27,120 nt of DNA from an uncultured Eubacteriales bacterium (GTDB taxonomy: Bacteria; Bacillota; Clostridia; Oscillospirales; Oscillospiraceae). The stretch covers positions 1-27,120 of the forward strand of contig URLO01000033.1 in NCBI GenBank assembly GCA_900548625.1, read 5' to 3'. The translations under genes were made by a program, and so were the position numbers. Each line of letters opens with the position of its first letter. Position 1 is the stretch's first letter. The notes under the pieces were generated by a model. The model ran no database searches and was not told the origin of the DNA. It saw nothing but the letters and a program-made list of their open reading frames with translations. This document shows, piece by piece, positions 15,029 through 21,943 of this stretch.

Positions 15029-17308
15029 TCAGACTTCCAGATAAGAGTCGGAATACAGCTCGTTGTTCTTGAAAATGTCGCAGGACTTGATGGTCTCCAT
15101 CAGTCTCAGGTCGTTGGGGTTGACAATGGCAGAGGTCAGGCCCTGCATCATCGCCATGGCGACCAGCGCGGAGTCCATGATCGGACGGACATTCTTCGGA
15201 GCACCGTTGGAGTTGTTGGACAGGCCGCCGGTGGACTTCAGGCCCTCGTCGGCGAACAGCTTGATGGCGTTCAGAACGTCCATCTGCTTGTCCTGCATGC
15301 CCTTGACGACAAGGAACAGCGGGTCGAACCAGAGGTCGGTCGCTTCCATGCCGAGGCTCAGGCCGCGCTCGAGCATATGATGGCAGTGCATCATGCGCTC
15401 CTCGTTGTCCTTCGCGATGCCGTCAGCCGAGCAGAGCGCGATGCAGATCGCGTCGTTGGCAGCCGCCAGATCGATGTTGGAGATACGGGAGCCGGCGTCG
15501 GCAGAGTTGACGATGGGCTTGCCGTTGGTACGGTTGTAAACGTGGATACCGGCTTCGATGGCGCGCTTGTTGGCGGTATCGAGTGCCAGAGGCACGTTGT
15601 TGAAGTTCTCCTGAAGCAGCTTGACCGCCCAGGTCATCAGCTCGGGACCGTTGGACTCGGCAGGGCCGATGTTGACGTCAAGATACGTTGCGCCGGCCTT
15701 GATCTGCTGTGCGGCACGCTCGAGGATGGGATCGGGGTTGAACGTTGCCATTGCCTCGCGGATGACCGGGGAGATGCAGTGGATGCGCTCGCCGATGGTG
15801 ACGAACTTGGGAGATTCGGGATCTCTCTGCTTGTAGTGCGCGTTCAGATCATCGCGGATCTTGATGGCAGGGATGGAAGCAGCGATCTTCTCGAAGTCCA
15901 GCGGCGCGTTGGCATCGACAGCTTCCTTCTTCTCCTCGGCAGGCTTCTTGGACGCGGCAACCGCCTCGGCAGCCTTGACGTACTCGCCGTCCTTGAGGTA
16001 CTTGACCAGCTCGACAGCCTCGCGGGTGCCGACGACGACGTTCCAATCCGGCAGCTTGTCCTGGATCTCGCCCTTCATGACAGCGACCTTGCCCGGGATG
16101 ATGAGGGTGCGGTTGTTGACCTTGGAGGCGATTTCATACTCGTCAAAGAACTTCTTGACGGTGCTGGAGGAGAACTTGCCGGCGGCCCATGCCGTCAGGA
16201 CGGACATGCCGGAAGCATCGGTGATGAGGAGGTTGACAGGAACCTTGGAGCGCTCGAGCTCGCCGGAGACCAGGAAGTAGGTCAGCGCGAAGTCGACCGT
16301 CAGGGCGCAGGGATCGTCGGGGCCGGCGCCGTTGACCGGATAGAGGCCCGGAGCGACCTTCATGGGCTTCTGCGGGTCGGTGTAGATGTTCTGACGCAGG
16401 CCGTACAGCGGCAGAGCCTCTGCATAGGTCATTCTCGGCATGATGATGATCGAGCCGTACTTCAGCGTGAACACGGAAGCCAGCGCGGTAGCCAGATGAT
16501 ACTCGGTGCCGCAGAGCTTGCTGAGATCGACGATCGACGGATAGCCGAAGGTGCGGTCGTTGTCCTTGAGGGCAGCGCGGCGAACCTGAACGGCGTTGCC
16601 GAAGGTCTCCTTGATGGTGGCGCCGGTGACGTCGAGCAGGAGGTTCTTGTTGCCGGCCTTCTCGAGTGCCTCAACGGTGTCGTGCAGCTCGTTGAGGTCC
16701 GCAGCCTGAACGCCGAGAACGATGCCGTAAGCCTTGGCAAGCTCGTTCATGGCCTCGAGGTTGTCCTTGTTGACGCCGTTGACAACGGGCTTTGTGTCCT
16801 TGATGGCCTCGACGGCAGCCTTGGCGGCCTCAACGTCGGTGGTCTCGAGGATCACGCCGCGCTCCAGCGTTGCGGCCTTCTTGGCAAGCTCGACAAAGCG
16901 GGCGTTGTCGCCGCAGTTGCGGACGGTGACGAATTCCACGTACTCGCGCTCGCCGATACGCTCGTAATCGACGCTCTTGAGCTCCGCGATCTTTGCCTCG
17001 ACCGCAGCGTCGTCCATCTCGGTGTTGATGGAGACGGCGAACAGGTTGCGGGAGACGAAGGTCTTCTCATGACGGAACAGAACCGTCTCGCCGCCGAGCT
17101 TGTGGCCGGCGACCTCGATGGACTTCATGGGAGGCGCAGTGGCCTCAGACAGAAGCGCGATGGCTTCCGGGGACATATACGGGCACTTGGTGATGGGCAG
17201 CGCGCCCTGTGCGACCTTCATGCAGAATGCCATGCAGGTGGGGCTGCCGCATTCCTTACAATTCTTCTTGGGAGATAATTTGAAAATGTCAAGACCTTTA
17301 ACTGCCAT
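15029..17308 (-). CDS. acsC: fusion of CFeSP large subunit (AcsC) and methyl-THF:CFeSP methyltransferase (AcsE)
   Basis: One uninterrupted 759-residue frame holds two proteins that are normally separate. Residues 1-445 are AcsC, the large subunit of the corrinoid iron-sulfur protein: a [4Fe-4S] motif C17, C20, C25, C42, a TIM barrel, then a B12-binding Rossmann region ending near VELVKYLKDGEYVK. Residues 446-470 are an Ala/Lys/Glu-rich linker. Residues 500-755 are an AcsE-type pterin-binding methyltransferase: FVTIGERIH, LDVNIGPAESNGPE, LALDTANKRAIEAG, INSAD-like VNSADAGSR and GLSNNSNGAP, the last covering the pterin-protonation Asn region. The fused enzyme would move the methyl group from methyl-THF to its own cobalamin partner. 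Start: AGGAGG before ATG at 17306-17308; 21 bases after acsD. No separate acsE exists in the window. Confidence 0.93.
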   Translation of the reverse strand: MAVKGLDIFKLSPKKNCKECGSPTCMAFCMKVAQGALPITKCPYMSPEAIALLSEATAPPMKSIEVAGHKLGGETVLFRHEKTFVSRNLFAVSINTEMDDAAVEAKIAELKSVDYERIGEREYVEFVTVRNCGDNARFVELAKKAATLERGVILETTDVEAAKAAVEAIKDTKPVVNGVNKDNLEAMNELAKAYGIVLGVQAADLNELHDTVEALEKAGNKNLLLDVTGATIKETFGNAVQVRRAALKDNDRTFGYPSIVDLSKLCGTEYHLATALASVFTLKYGSIIIMPRMTYAEALPLYGLRQNIYTDPQKPMKVAPGLYPVNGAGPDDPCALTVDFALTYFLVSGELERSKVPVNLLITDASGMSVLTAWAAGKFSSSTVKKFFDEYEIASKVNNRTLIIPGKVAVMKGEIQDKLPDWNVVVGTREAVELVKYLKDGEYVKAAEAVAASKKPAEEKKEAVDANAPLDFEKIAASIPAIKIRDDLNAHYKQRDPESPKFVTIGERIHCISPVIREAMATFNPDPILERAAQQIKAGATYLDVNIGPAESNGPELMTWAVKLLQENFNNVPLALDTANKRAIEAGIHVYNRTNGKPIVNSADAGSRISNIDLAAANDAICIALCSADGIAKDNEERMMHCHHMLERGLSLGMEATDLWFDPLFLVVKGMQDKQMDVLNAIKLFADEGLKSTGGLSNNSNGAPKNVRPIMDSALVAMAMMQGLTSAIVNPNDLRLMETIKSCDIFKNNELYSDSYLEV

Positions 17309-17329
17309 AGTATGTTTCCTCCTTCCGCA

Positions 17330-18274
17330 TTAGCAAAGCGCGTCGATCATCTTGGCGATGGTCTTGATCGCAGCGGGATGACGCATGATGACTGCGTCGG
17401 AGCCGCCGGCCAGAACAGCCGCCGCCGTGGTGATCTCCATTTCAACGCCGCGCTCTTCCTGATTGCCCCACTCGGGCATGTCGCTCTCAGGCATGATGGA
17501 TTCCTTCACGCCCCAGGTGTCGGAGGAAACGGGAGTCATGATGGGCATCTGCAGCATGGTGTCAGCCTGCTTCAGAGCCGCGTCCTTGATGCGGTCAAGC
17601 GTGGATGCAACGTACTCATAGCCATAGCCCGCAGCAGCGGAGCCGATGTTCATGACGATGTTCTGGGCGCTGACGCCGAGCTGGGTCATGACGGTGTTGA
17701 GCTGCTTTGCGAGGTTGATGTCGACGGCGGATTCCGCGCCGACCTTCTGGCCGTAGGCAAGACCCGCAGACGCGCCGACAGTCTTGTAGTTTTCATCGCG
17801 CGCGGACAGAACGAGGATGTTCTTGCCGGCAAGGGCTTCCGCGATCTTGTTAAAGAGCTCGGTGTCCTTATCGATGTTCTTGCAGCCCATGACAACGATG
17901 GGCATGGTCACGGCGTCGGAGACGGCCTTGGCCAGCTCCACGCACTCCCCGACAGACTTGTTGAGGCCGTTGGGATCGGCACCCTCGAAGTGCAGGCAGA
18001 GGAAGGACGCGCCGGGCATGGTCTCGGCACGCCTGGCCATGTCGACAACGCTCTGGCAGCCGGCGTAGAATTCCTTCTCACCGGGCATGGTGTATTCTTC
18101 CATACCAAGGTCGGTCAGCTCGACACCGATCTTCGGCGCGTTCTGGATCTCCGCATCAAAGGTATAGAAGGGCAGCACGTTCTGGCCGCCGATCTTTGTG
18201 GCCTTTTCGCCAACGCCAAGAGTCACTTCATTGATTTTGGCGTTGAAAGCCTGCTTTTTGGGAACAAAAGGCAT
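17330..18274 (-). CDS. acsD: corrinoid iron-sulfur protein small subunit (AcsD)
   Basis: The 314-residue TIM-barrel protein pairs with AcsC to form CFeSP and helps hold the cobalamin. Family features seen include QNVLPFYTFDAEIQNAPKIG near residue 30, CLHFEGADPNGLNKSVGEC near residue 90, and VMGCKNIDKDTELFNKIAEA. NIVMNIGSAAAGYGYEYVASTLDRIKDAAL near residue 215 and the MPESDMPEWGNQEERGVEME block also fit. I chose the ATG at 18272-18274 (MPFVPKKQAF), preceded by GTAGGGGGA nine bases upstream. A GTG ten codons earlier is open but without a ribosome binding site. Lies between cooC (108-base gap) and acsC-acsE (21-base gap), all co-directional, so one operon. Confidence 0.95.
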   Translation of the reverse strand: MPFVPKKQAFNAKINEVTLGVGEKATKIGGQNVLPFYTFDAEIQNAPKIGVELTDLGMEEYTMPGEKEFYAGCQSVVDMARRAETMPGASFLCLHFEGADPNGLNKSVGECVELAKAVSDAVTMPIVVMGCKNIDKDTELFNKIAEALAGKNILVLSARDENYKTVGASAGLAYGQKVGAESAVDINLAKQLNTVMTQLGVSAQNIVMNIGSAAAGYGYEYVASTLDRIKDAALKQADTMLQMPIMTPVSSDTWGVKESIMPESDMPEWGNQEERGVEMEITTAAAVLAGGSDAVIMRHPAAIKTIAKMIDALC

Positions 18275-18382
18275 GTTGGTAATCCCCCTACTAAAATTTT
18301 TCACGGCAGCTCGCGCGGCCTGCCCGGCGCTCCGGCAGCGTCTATACCGGAACAGCCGTATGCCCGCGCGTCCGCCTTTGGC

Positions 18383-19150
18383 TTACAGATTCAGTTTGCG
18401 CATGATCTCACGCAGCGCCGCCTTGACAGGCGCGCTGTCGGGTACCTTCGAGCTGGGCTTTCCGTCGCAGTCGTACTCAAAGACGAGATCGTCCTGCGGC
18501 AGCACCCCGACGAGGTCGAGACCATACTTTTCTATTTCCTCCTGCACGCCGGGCGTCAGAACGCCGCCGGGCGCGCGGTTGACGATGAGCTTCATGACGC
18601 CGGGCTTCAGCTCCAGCTCGCGGATCATTTCCGCGATCCGGCCGACGGCCTGAATGCCGCGCCGCGAACAGTCAGAGATCAGGAGCATCGTATCCACATG
18701 CGGAAGCGTTCCGCGGGAAATATACTCCAGTCCCGCCTCGTTGTCCACGACCATATAACGATAATTACCGGCGTACTTGTCGATCTGAGTCTTGAGGACG
18801 CCGTTGACGAAGCAGTAGCAGCCCTTGCCCTGCGTCCGGCCCATGACCAGCATGTCAAAATCGTCCTCTTCGATCAGGGCATTGCCGAACATCATCTCGG
18901 CATAATCCGCCTTGGTCATGTTGGAGGGCACGGTGCCCTTCTGCTCCGCCCGCGCCATATCCTCGCGGATATCGCCGAGCGTCGTCTCCACCTCTACGCC
19001 GAGAACCTCGTTGAGGTTGGAGTTTGCGTCCGCATCCACAACAAGGATGGGGCCTTTTTTCTCCTTGCAGAGATAGTCAATGATCATGCCGCAGGTCGTC
19101 GTCTTGCCGACGCCGCCCTTACCGGCCACTGCGATGGTATGTGTTGCCAT
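18383..19150 (-). CDS. cooC: CooC/AcsF-type nickel-insertion ATPase
   Basis: The 255-residue MinD/ParA-like P-loop ATPase assists nickel insertion into CODH and/or ACS. It has the deviant Walker A GKGGVGKTT (10-18), the DADANSNL switch region (39-46) and the CXC motif Cys111-Tyr-Cys113 (KGCYCFVNG) at the dimer interface, which in CooC binds Ni or Zn. CLLISDCSRRGIQ-type LLISDCSRRGIQA and VNRAPGG match the family. In acs clusters the AcsF member works on ACS, and CooC members work on CODH. Since acsB but not acsA is local, an ACS-directed role is somewhat more likely. ATG follows AAGGAGCG. Downstream of metF by 82 bases that contain a strong hairpin. Confidence 0.93.
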   Translation of the reverse strand: MATHTIAVAGKGGVGKTTTCGMIIDYLCKEKKGPILVVDADANSNLNEVLGVEVETTLGDIREDMARAEQKGTVPSNMTKADYAEMMFGNALIEEDDFDMLVMGRTQGKGCYCFVNGVLKTQIDKYAGNYRYMVVDNEAGLEYISRGTLPHVDTMLLISDCSRRGIQAVGRIAEMIRELELKPGVMKLIVNRAPGGVLTPGVQEEIEKYGLDLVGVLPQDDLVFEYDCDGKPSSKVPDSAPVKAALREIMRKLNL

Positions 19151-19191
19151 AATAATCGCTCCTTGAGGCGCGCCCCGAAAAGCGCGGTCAT

Positions 19192-19221
19192 GCTCCGGCG
19201 GAGGCTTCTCCGCCGGAGCAC
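19192..19221 (-). repeat. perfect 13-bp hairpin between metF and cooC
   Basis: Arms TGCTCCGGCGGAG and CTCCGCCGGAGCA enclose GCTT. It lies a few bases past the metF stop (minus strand) and has no T-run after it, so it is probably an intercistronic stabilising or partial-termination hairpin rather than the operon end. Confidence 0.6.
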
Positions 19222-19232
19222 TGGTGTTTTAC

Positions 19233-20162
19233 TTAGACAAGATCGATCAGGCCGGCAGCCTTTGCAATGTACGCAACATCGTCATACTTGTTCAGTGCGT
19301 ACAGATGGATGCCGTCAACGCCGCAGGCGCGGTACTCGTCGATCTGGTTGATGGTGTATTCGATACCGGCCTTCTTGAAGCTCTCCTTCTTGCCGGCGAC
19401 GTCGGCGTCGAACGGCTCTTTTTCGAAGGGGTTCGGGAAGATCCAGTTCTTGGAGATGATCTCGCACAGCTTGCGGTCCATGACGCAGCCGTTGCGGCTG
19501 AGGGCCATGTTGATGGTCGCAGCCTGGTCGAGGATCGGCATGATGCCCACGTCAACGGGCATCCAGATGCCGGCGCCGCGGATGGCGTCGAGCCAGTAGC
19601 GGAATGCATCCATGTCCCAGCAGAGCTGAGAGATGATGAAGTCAGCGCCGTTGTCCTGCTTCTGCTTCAGGAACGCGATGTCAGCCTCGAGGCTGCGGCA
19701 CTGGATGTGGCCCTCGGGAGAGCCGGCCACCGCGATGGTGAACTTGTCGCCGAACTCCTTGCGGACGAACTTGACAAGCTCGGTAGCGTAATGCAGGTCG
19801 CCGTTCGTGCCGGTCCAGCCGAAGGGCAGGTCGCCGCGCAGCGCGAGCATGTGGTCGATGCCATGGTCAAGGTAAGTCTGGAGCTTTTCCTTGATGTCTT
19901 CCTTGGTATTGCCGATGCAGGTGAAGTGGGTGACAGGAGTGCACTTGCCGTCCTTCTGGATCTTGTCCAGAACTTCAAGGTTCTTGCCGACGTTCGTTCC
20001 GCCTGCGCCGTAGGTGCAGGAGATGTAGTCGGGGTTCAGCGTGTAGAGCTTTTCCAGCACGCCGCCTTCGCCGCACAGTTTTTCCATGCCGACGTCGGTC
20101 TTGGGCGGGAATACCTCAAAAGAAAAGGTAGCTCTGTTTTCATAGATCTCAGCAACGCTCAT
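19233..20162 (-). CDS. metF: methylenetetrahydrofolate reductase (MetF)
   Basis: The 309-residue TIM-barrel flavoprotein reduces 5,10-methylene-THF to 5-methyl-THF, the last step of the methyl branch before CFeSP. Family motifs are FSFEVFPPKT (residues 14-23, with the catalytic Glu), DYISCTYGAGGTN, THFTCIGNTKEDI, LALRGDLP (near residue 110) and ADFIISQLCWD. C-terminal IEYTINQIDEYRACGVDGIHLYALN fits the family. The ATG at 20160-20162 is preceded by TTGGAGGCAAAA; a TTG four codons earlier overlaps that ribosome binding site and is rejected. In many acetogens MetF needs a zinc protein MetV encoded next to it; none is seen here. First gene of the metF-cooC-acsD-acsCE operon, with a clear promoter. 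Confidence 0.95.
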   Translation of the reverse strand: MSVAEIYENRATFSFEVFPPKTDVGMEKLCGEGGVLEKLYTLNPDYISCTYGAGGTNVGKNLEVLDKIQKDGKCTPVTHFTCIGNTKEDIKEKLQTYLDHGIDHMLALRGDLPFGWTGTNGDLHYATELVKFVRKEFGDKFTIAVAGSPEGHIQCRSLEADIAFLKQKQDNGADFIISQLCWDMDAFRYWLDAIRGAGIWMPVDVGIMPILDQAATINMALSRNGCVMDRKLCEIISKNWIFPNPFEKEPFDADVAGKKESFKKAGIEYTINQIDEYRACGVDGIHLYALNKYDDVAYIAKAAGLIDLV

Positions 20163-20245
20163 TTTTGCCTCCAAAATATAAAAATAGTCCTGTGTCCGCG
20201 GGCGCTTGCGCGCGCAGCGGCTGGGCGTGTTGAAACGCGCCCATT

Positions 20246-20261
20246 CGATACCAATTTATCG
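20246..20261. promoter_or_regulatory. inverted repeat CGATA-N6-TATCG, candidate operator (metF)
   Basis: The 16-base element overlaps the -10 hexamer of the metF promoter. Its arms and six-base spacer length equal those of the element at the fhs start (6907-6922), while the spacer bases differ (CCAATT on plus here). A repressor bound here would block RNA polymerase. Confidence 0.55.
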
Positions 20262-20286
20262 TAACATACTTCTTTGATAATTACAA
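20258..20286 (-). promoter_or_regulatory. promoter of metF-cooC-acsD-acsCE
   Basis: Minus strand: -35 TTGTAA (20281-20286) and -10 TACGAT (20258-20263) with a 17-base spacer. It sits immediately downstream of a terminator for the nickel module, marking a fresh transcription unit. Confidence 0.65.
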
Positions 20287-20310
20287 GCCTGTAAGTCTGC
20301 AAAAAACACG

Positions 20311-20334
20311 AAAAATCCGCTGCGCGGTTTTTTT
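20311..20334. terminator. terminator between the nickel module and metF
   Basis: AAAAAT-CCGC-TGC-GCGG-TTTTTTT forms a short GC stem extended by A-T pairs, with T-runs on both strands. It begins about 17 bases past the stop of the 75-residue minus-strand gene. Confidence 0.7.
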
Positions 20335-20350
20335 CACCGGCGTGCCGCCG

Positions 20351-20578
20351 TCAAATCTCCGTAAACAGGAATTTCTGGCTCACGCCGCCGCTCTCGACAA
20401 AGACCGTCATGCGGCTCTCGCTGAGCTTGTCCACGCGGATATCGACCTGCTTGCCCTTGACCTCGCCGCGCACCCACGCAACCGGGTCGTCCGTCTCGAT
20501 CTCGTCGAAAAAGACATCGCGCATCTGGTTGTTGGCGCACTGGTTTTCGATCTCGCGCACGACCTCCCAGCTTCTCAT
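20351..20578 (-). CDS. unknown 75-residue protein coupled to CooT
   Basis: This is a small acidic, soluble protein (MRSWEVVREIENQCANNQMR at the start, then a DDPVAWVRGEVKGKQVDIRVDKLS segment that looks like a beta-barrel-like strand pattern). There is one Cys near residue 14 and no transmembrane segment. The start ATG overlaps the cooT stop by four bases (ATGA), which indicates translational coupling and a shared role. I do not recognise a family. The context of CooT, a His-rich protein and a metal sensor suggests nickel or CODH maturation, but nothing in the sequence itself proves metal binding. Confidence 0.7.
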   Translation of the reverse strand: MRSWEVVREIENQCANNQMRDVFFDEIETDDPVAWVRGEVKGKQVDIRVDKLSESRMTVFVESGGVSQKFLFTEI

Positions 20579-20772
20579 GCGTCCTCCTCGGGCATGATGA
20601 GCGCCGTGTTGCCGACAAGATCGACCGAGACGAGCCGCCCGACGACGACCGCCTGACGCTCCATGATGTCGGTCAGGATGATCTGGCCGTCCTGGCAGTC
20701 GATGCGCTGGACGTTGCTCAGAACGAGATTTTCCGGCTTCTGCTCCTTCTTATAAACCATTGCAAGGCACAT
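20575..20772 (-). CDS. cooT: CooT family nickel-binding protein
   Basis: The 65-residue protein matches the CooT family in length and layout: MCLAMVYKK with Cys at position 2 (the nickel ligand in characterised CooT), a central NVQRIDCQDGQIILTDIMERQAVVVGRLVSVDLVGNTALIM all-beta core, and a short acidic tail. CooT proteins form small dimers that bind Ni(II) and are linked to CODH maturation. The gene follows the His-rich protein by 13 bases with GGAGG upstream of its ATG and overlaps the next gene by four bases, so all three are one unit. Confidence 0.85.
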   Translation of the reverse strand: MCLAMVYKKEQKPENLVLSNVQRIDCQDGQIILTDIMERQAVVVGRLVSVDLVGNTALIMPEEDA

Positions 20773-20785
20773 TGTTTCCGCCTCC

Positions 20786-21112
20786 TCAGCCGTTCATTGC
20801 GGCAAGCACCGTGGAAAGCCGCATATTGCCTTTTTCAAAATCGCTGACCGCCTGCATGACCTGCTCGTAGGCGACATTTTCGCCCAGCGTCTGAAGCTGC
20901 TTTGCAAGCTGTGCAAGCTCATTTGCGTGCGATGCGTTGTGGCCGACCATGTATTTCATCAGCGCGATCAGCTCCGCGCGGGGATCGGCGCTCTGGCAGC
21001 CGGCGCAGGACGCCGCATCGCAGTGGCTGTGCTCGCCGCAGCCGTGGTCGTGGGTATGGGGATGCGCATGGTCATGCGCATGGTCATGTTCATGTTCGTG
21101 ATCGAGATGCAT
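20786..21112 (-). CDS. His-rich metal-binding protein, CooJ-like
   Basis: The 108-residue protein has an N-terminal tail with 13 His and many Asp/Glu in the first 30 residues (HLDHEHEHDHAHDHAHPH-type). Four Cys follow (GCGEHSHC, SCAGC), and then a helical domain (ELIALMKYMVGHNASHANELAQLAKQL). The layout resembles nickel storage/chaperone proteins such as CooJ, although here the His cluster is N-terminal whereas in CooJ it is C-terminal. I chose the ATG at 21110-21112; the ATG three codons earlier overlaps the AAAGGA ribosome binding site. The helical part begins like a DUF in CODH loci (LMKYMVGHN). First gene of the nickel module, with a near-consensus promoter. Confidence 0.75.
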   Translation of the reverse strand: MHLDHEHEHDHAHDHAHPHTHDHGCGEHSHCDAASCAGCQSADPRAELIALMKYMVGHNASHANELAQLAKQLQTLGENVAYEQVMQAVSDFEKGNMRLSTVLAAMNG

Positions 21113-21144
21113 GGAATTCATCCTTTCTGATGTTCATTAGCTGT

Positions 21145-21173
21145 ATTATACTCGCAGCCCGCCTTTTTGTAAA
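21145..21173 (-). promoter_or_regulatory. promoter of the nickel module (His-rich protein, cooT, 75-residue protein)
   Basis: Minus strand: -35 TTTACA (21168-21173) and -10 TATAAT (21145-21150) with a 17-base spacer. The -35 is embedded in an inverted repeat, GCCTTT-TTGT-AAAGGC (21161-21176), which is a candidate operator for the divergent CsoR/RcnR-type regulator. Confidence 0.8.
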
Positions 21174-21176
21174 GGC
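21161..21176. promoter_or_regulatory. inverted repeat over the -35, candidate metal-sensor operator
   Basis: GCCTTT and AAAGGC arms around TTGT cover the -35 of the His-rich gene. Characterised CsoR/RcnR operators often contain short G/C tracts in an inverted repeat. This one is only a candidate by position. Confidence 0.4.
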
Positions 21177-21264
21177 GCTCACAGCATGAAAATCATTCTC
21201 TGTGCCGTCATATTTTCGCGAATTTACAGGATATTCATTGTTTTTTCTGTAGCAAATCGGCGCA

Positions 21265-21278
21265 GAACGTGGTATACT
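21265..21278 (+). promoter_or_regulatory. extended -10 promoter of the metal-sensor gene
   Basis: TGGTATACT gives a TG-N-TATACT extended -10 (hexamer 21273-21278), with only a poor -35 (TAGCAA). A weak promoter of this type suits an autoregulated sensor gene. Confidence 0.5.
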
Positions 21279-21308
21279 TTGAGGCGTCATGCGAAAGGAG
21301 CGCTCTAT

Positions 21309-21707
21309 ATGCCGCACGATCACGAATATCTGCACGAACACAACATTCCGCACATCCACCACCCGGATGACGTTCACGACGCGGAGCACAACCACGATCA
21401 CGACCACGCACATGACCACGGCCATGCGCACGGCGAGCACCCGCATGTCCACGCGAACACCAAGGCCGTCATCAACCGTCTCTCGCGCGCCATCGGGCAT
21501 CTGGAGTCGGTGAAGAAAATGGTTGAAAACGGGCGCGACTGCTCGGAGGTGCTCATCCAGATCGCGGCCGTGCGCTCGGCCATCAGCAACATCGGCAAGG
21601 TCATCCTTCAGGACCATATCCAGCACTGCATCGTCGACGCCGTCGAGCACGACGATGAGCAGGCGCTCGAGGATCTTTGCCAGGCCATCGACAAATTCAT
21701 CAAGTAG
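21309..21707 (+). CDS. CsoR/RcnR/InrS-family metal-sensing repressor with His-rich N-terminal tail
   Basis: The 132-residue protein has two parts. Residues 1-48 contain about 19 His with Asp/Glu (HDHEYLHEHNIPHIHH, then HDHDHAHDHGHAHGEHPH). Residues 50-132 are a helical DUF156/CsoR-type regulator: NRLSRAIGHLESVKKMVENG, then metal ligands Cys78, His103 and Cys107 (DCSEVLIQIAAVRSAI, then LQDHIQHC). The Cys-His-Cys spacing (25 and 4) equals CsoR and the nickel sensor InrS. The tail suggests nickel or cobalt rather than copper. The ATG at 21309 has AAAGGAG eight bases upstream; a longer frame from 21186 runs over the promoter and is rejected. It is divergent from the nickel module, so it likely represses that promoter until metal binds. 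Confidence 0.85.
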   Translation: MPHDHEYLHEHNIPHIHHPDDVHDAEHNHDHDHAHDHGHAHGEHPHVHANTKAVINRLSRAIGHLESVKKMVENGRDCSEVLIQIAAVRSAISNIGKVILQDHIQHCIVDAVEHDDEQALEDLCQAIDKFIK

Positions 21708-21718
21708 ACGTTTTGGCA

Positions 21719-21789
21719 CTCAAACGCGAACCGGAGGGCTGGGTTCGCGTTTGAGAAGGCTGCACCCGCCTGCCGCGCCGGCTTTTTCT
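21719..21789 (+). terminator. repeat hairpin and terminator after the metal sensor
   Basis: Perfect 14-base arms CTCAAACGCGAACC and GGTTCGCGTTTGAG (21719-21755) are followed by AAGGCTGC and later a GCCGGCTTTTTCT T-run near 21775-21789. The hairpin plus AAGGCTGC recurs at the right edge of the window (27076-27120). Confidence 0.65.
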
Positions 21790-21829
21790 GCCTGTCCGGA
21801 AAAAAGAGCAAAAAAGTGCAAAAAACCTC

Positions 21830-21857
21830 TTGATATTTTCAAAAAAACCAATACAAT
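21830..21857 (+). promoter_or_regulatory. promoter of the folT-folC unit
   Basis: -35 TTGATA (21830-21835) and -10 TACAAT (21852-21857) with a 16-base spacer, preceded by an A-rich stretch. The start would be near 21864, about 80 bases ahead of the THF riboswitch. Confidence 0.7.
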
Positions 21858-21863
21858 GGTAGC

Positions 21864-21943
21864 GAAGGAGAACCGTGTAAGGGCAGGCAGATGTGACCCT
21901 GCTAATTCAACAAGAGTGCATGCGTACCCGAAAGTTGCATGAA
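21864..21943 (+). other. leader segment between promoter and THF riboswitch
   Basis: About 80 bases with no reading frame. Weak potential stems are GCAGG/CCTGC and repeated TGCATG motifs at about 21918 and 21936. I see no known RNA class here. TTGC near 21935 can pair with GCAA at 22037, which would extend the riboswitch P1. Confidence 0.35.

Noticed and set aside
10054..19351. Very long plus-strand frames (10054-12702, 12470-14851, 14966-17278, 17312-19351)
   Set aside because: They are antisense shadows of acs genes caused by GC-rich third positions. Their products are His/Arg/Asp/Gly/Val-rich with no family motifs, while the minus strand encodes clear conserved enzymes.
21186..21308. Longer start of the metal sensor at 21186
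   Set aside because: The segment contains the extended -10 promoter and lacks family similarity; ATG 21309 has AAAGGAG in place.
21361..21460. His-codon-rich stretch as a DNA repeat array
   Set aside because: The CAC/CAT-GAC pattern is explained by the His/Asp-rich protein tail, not by a DNA-level repeat.
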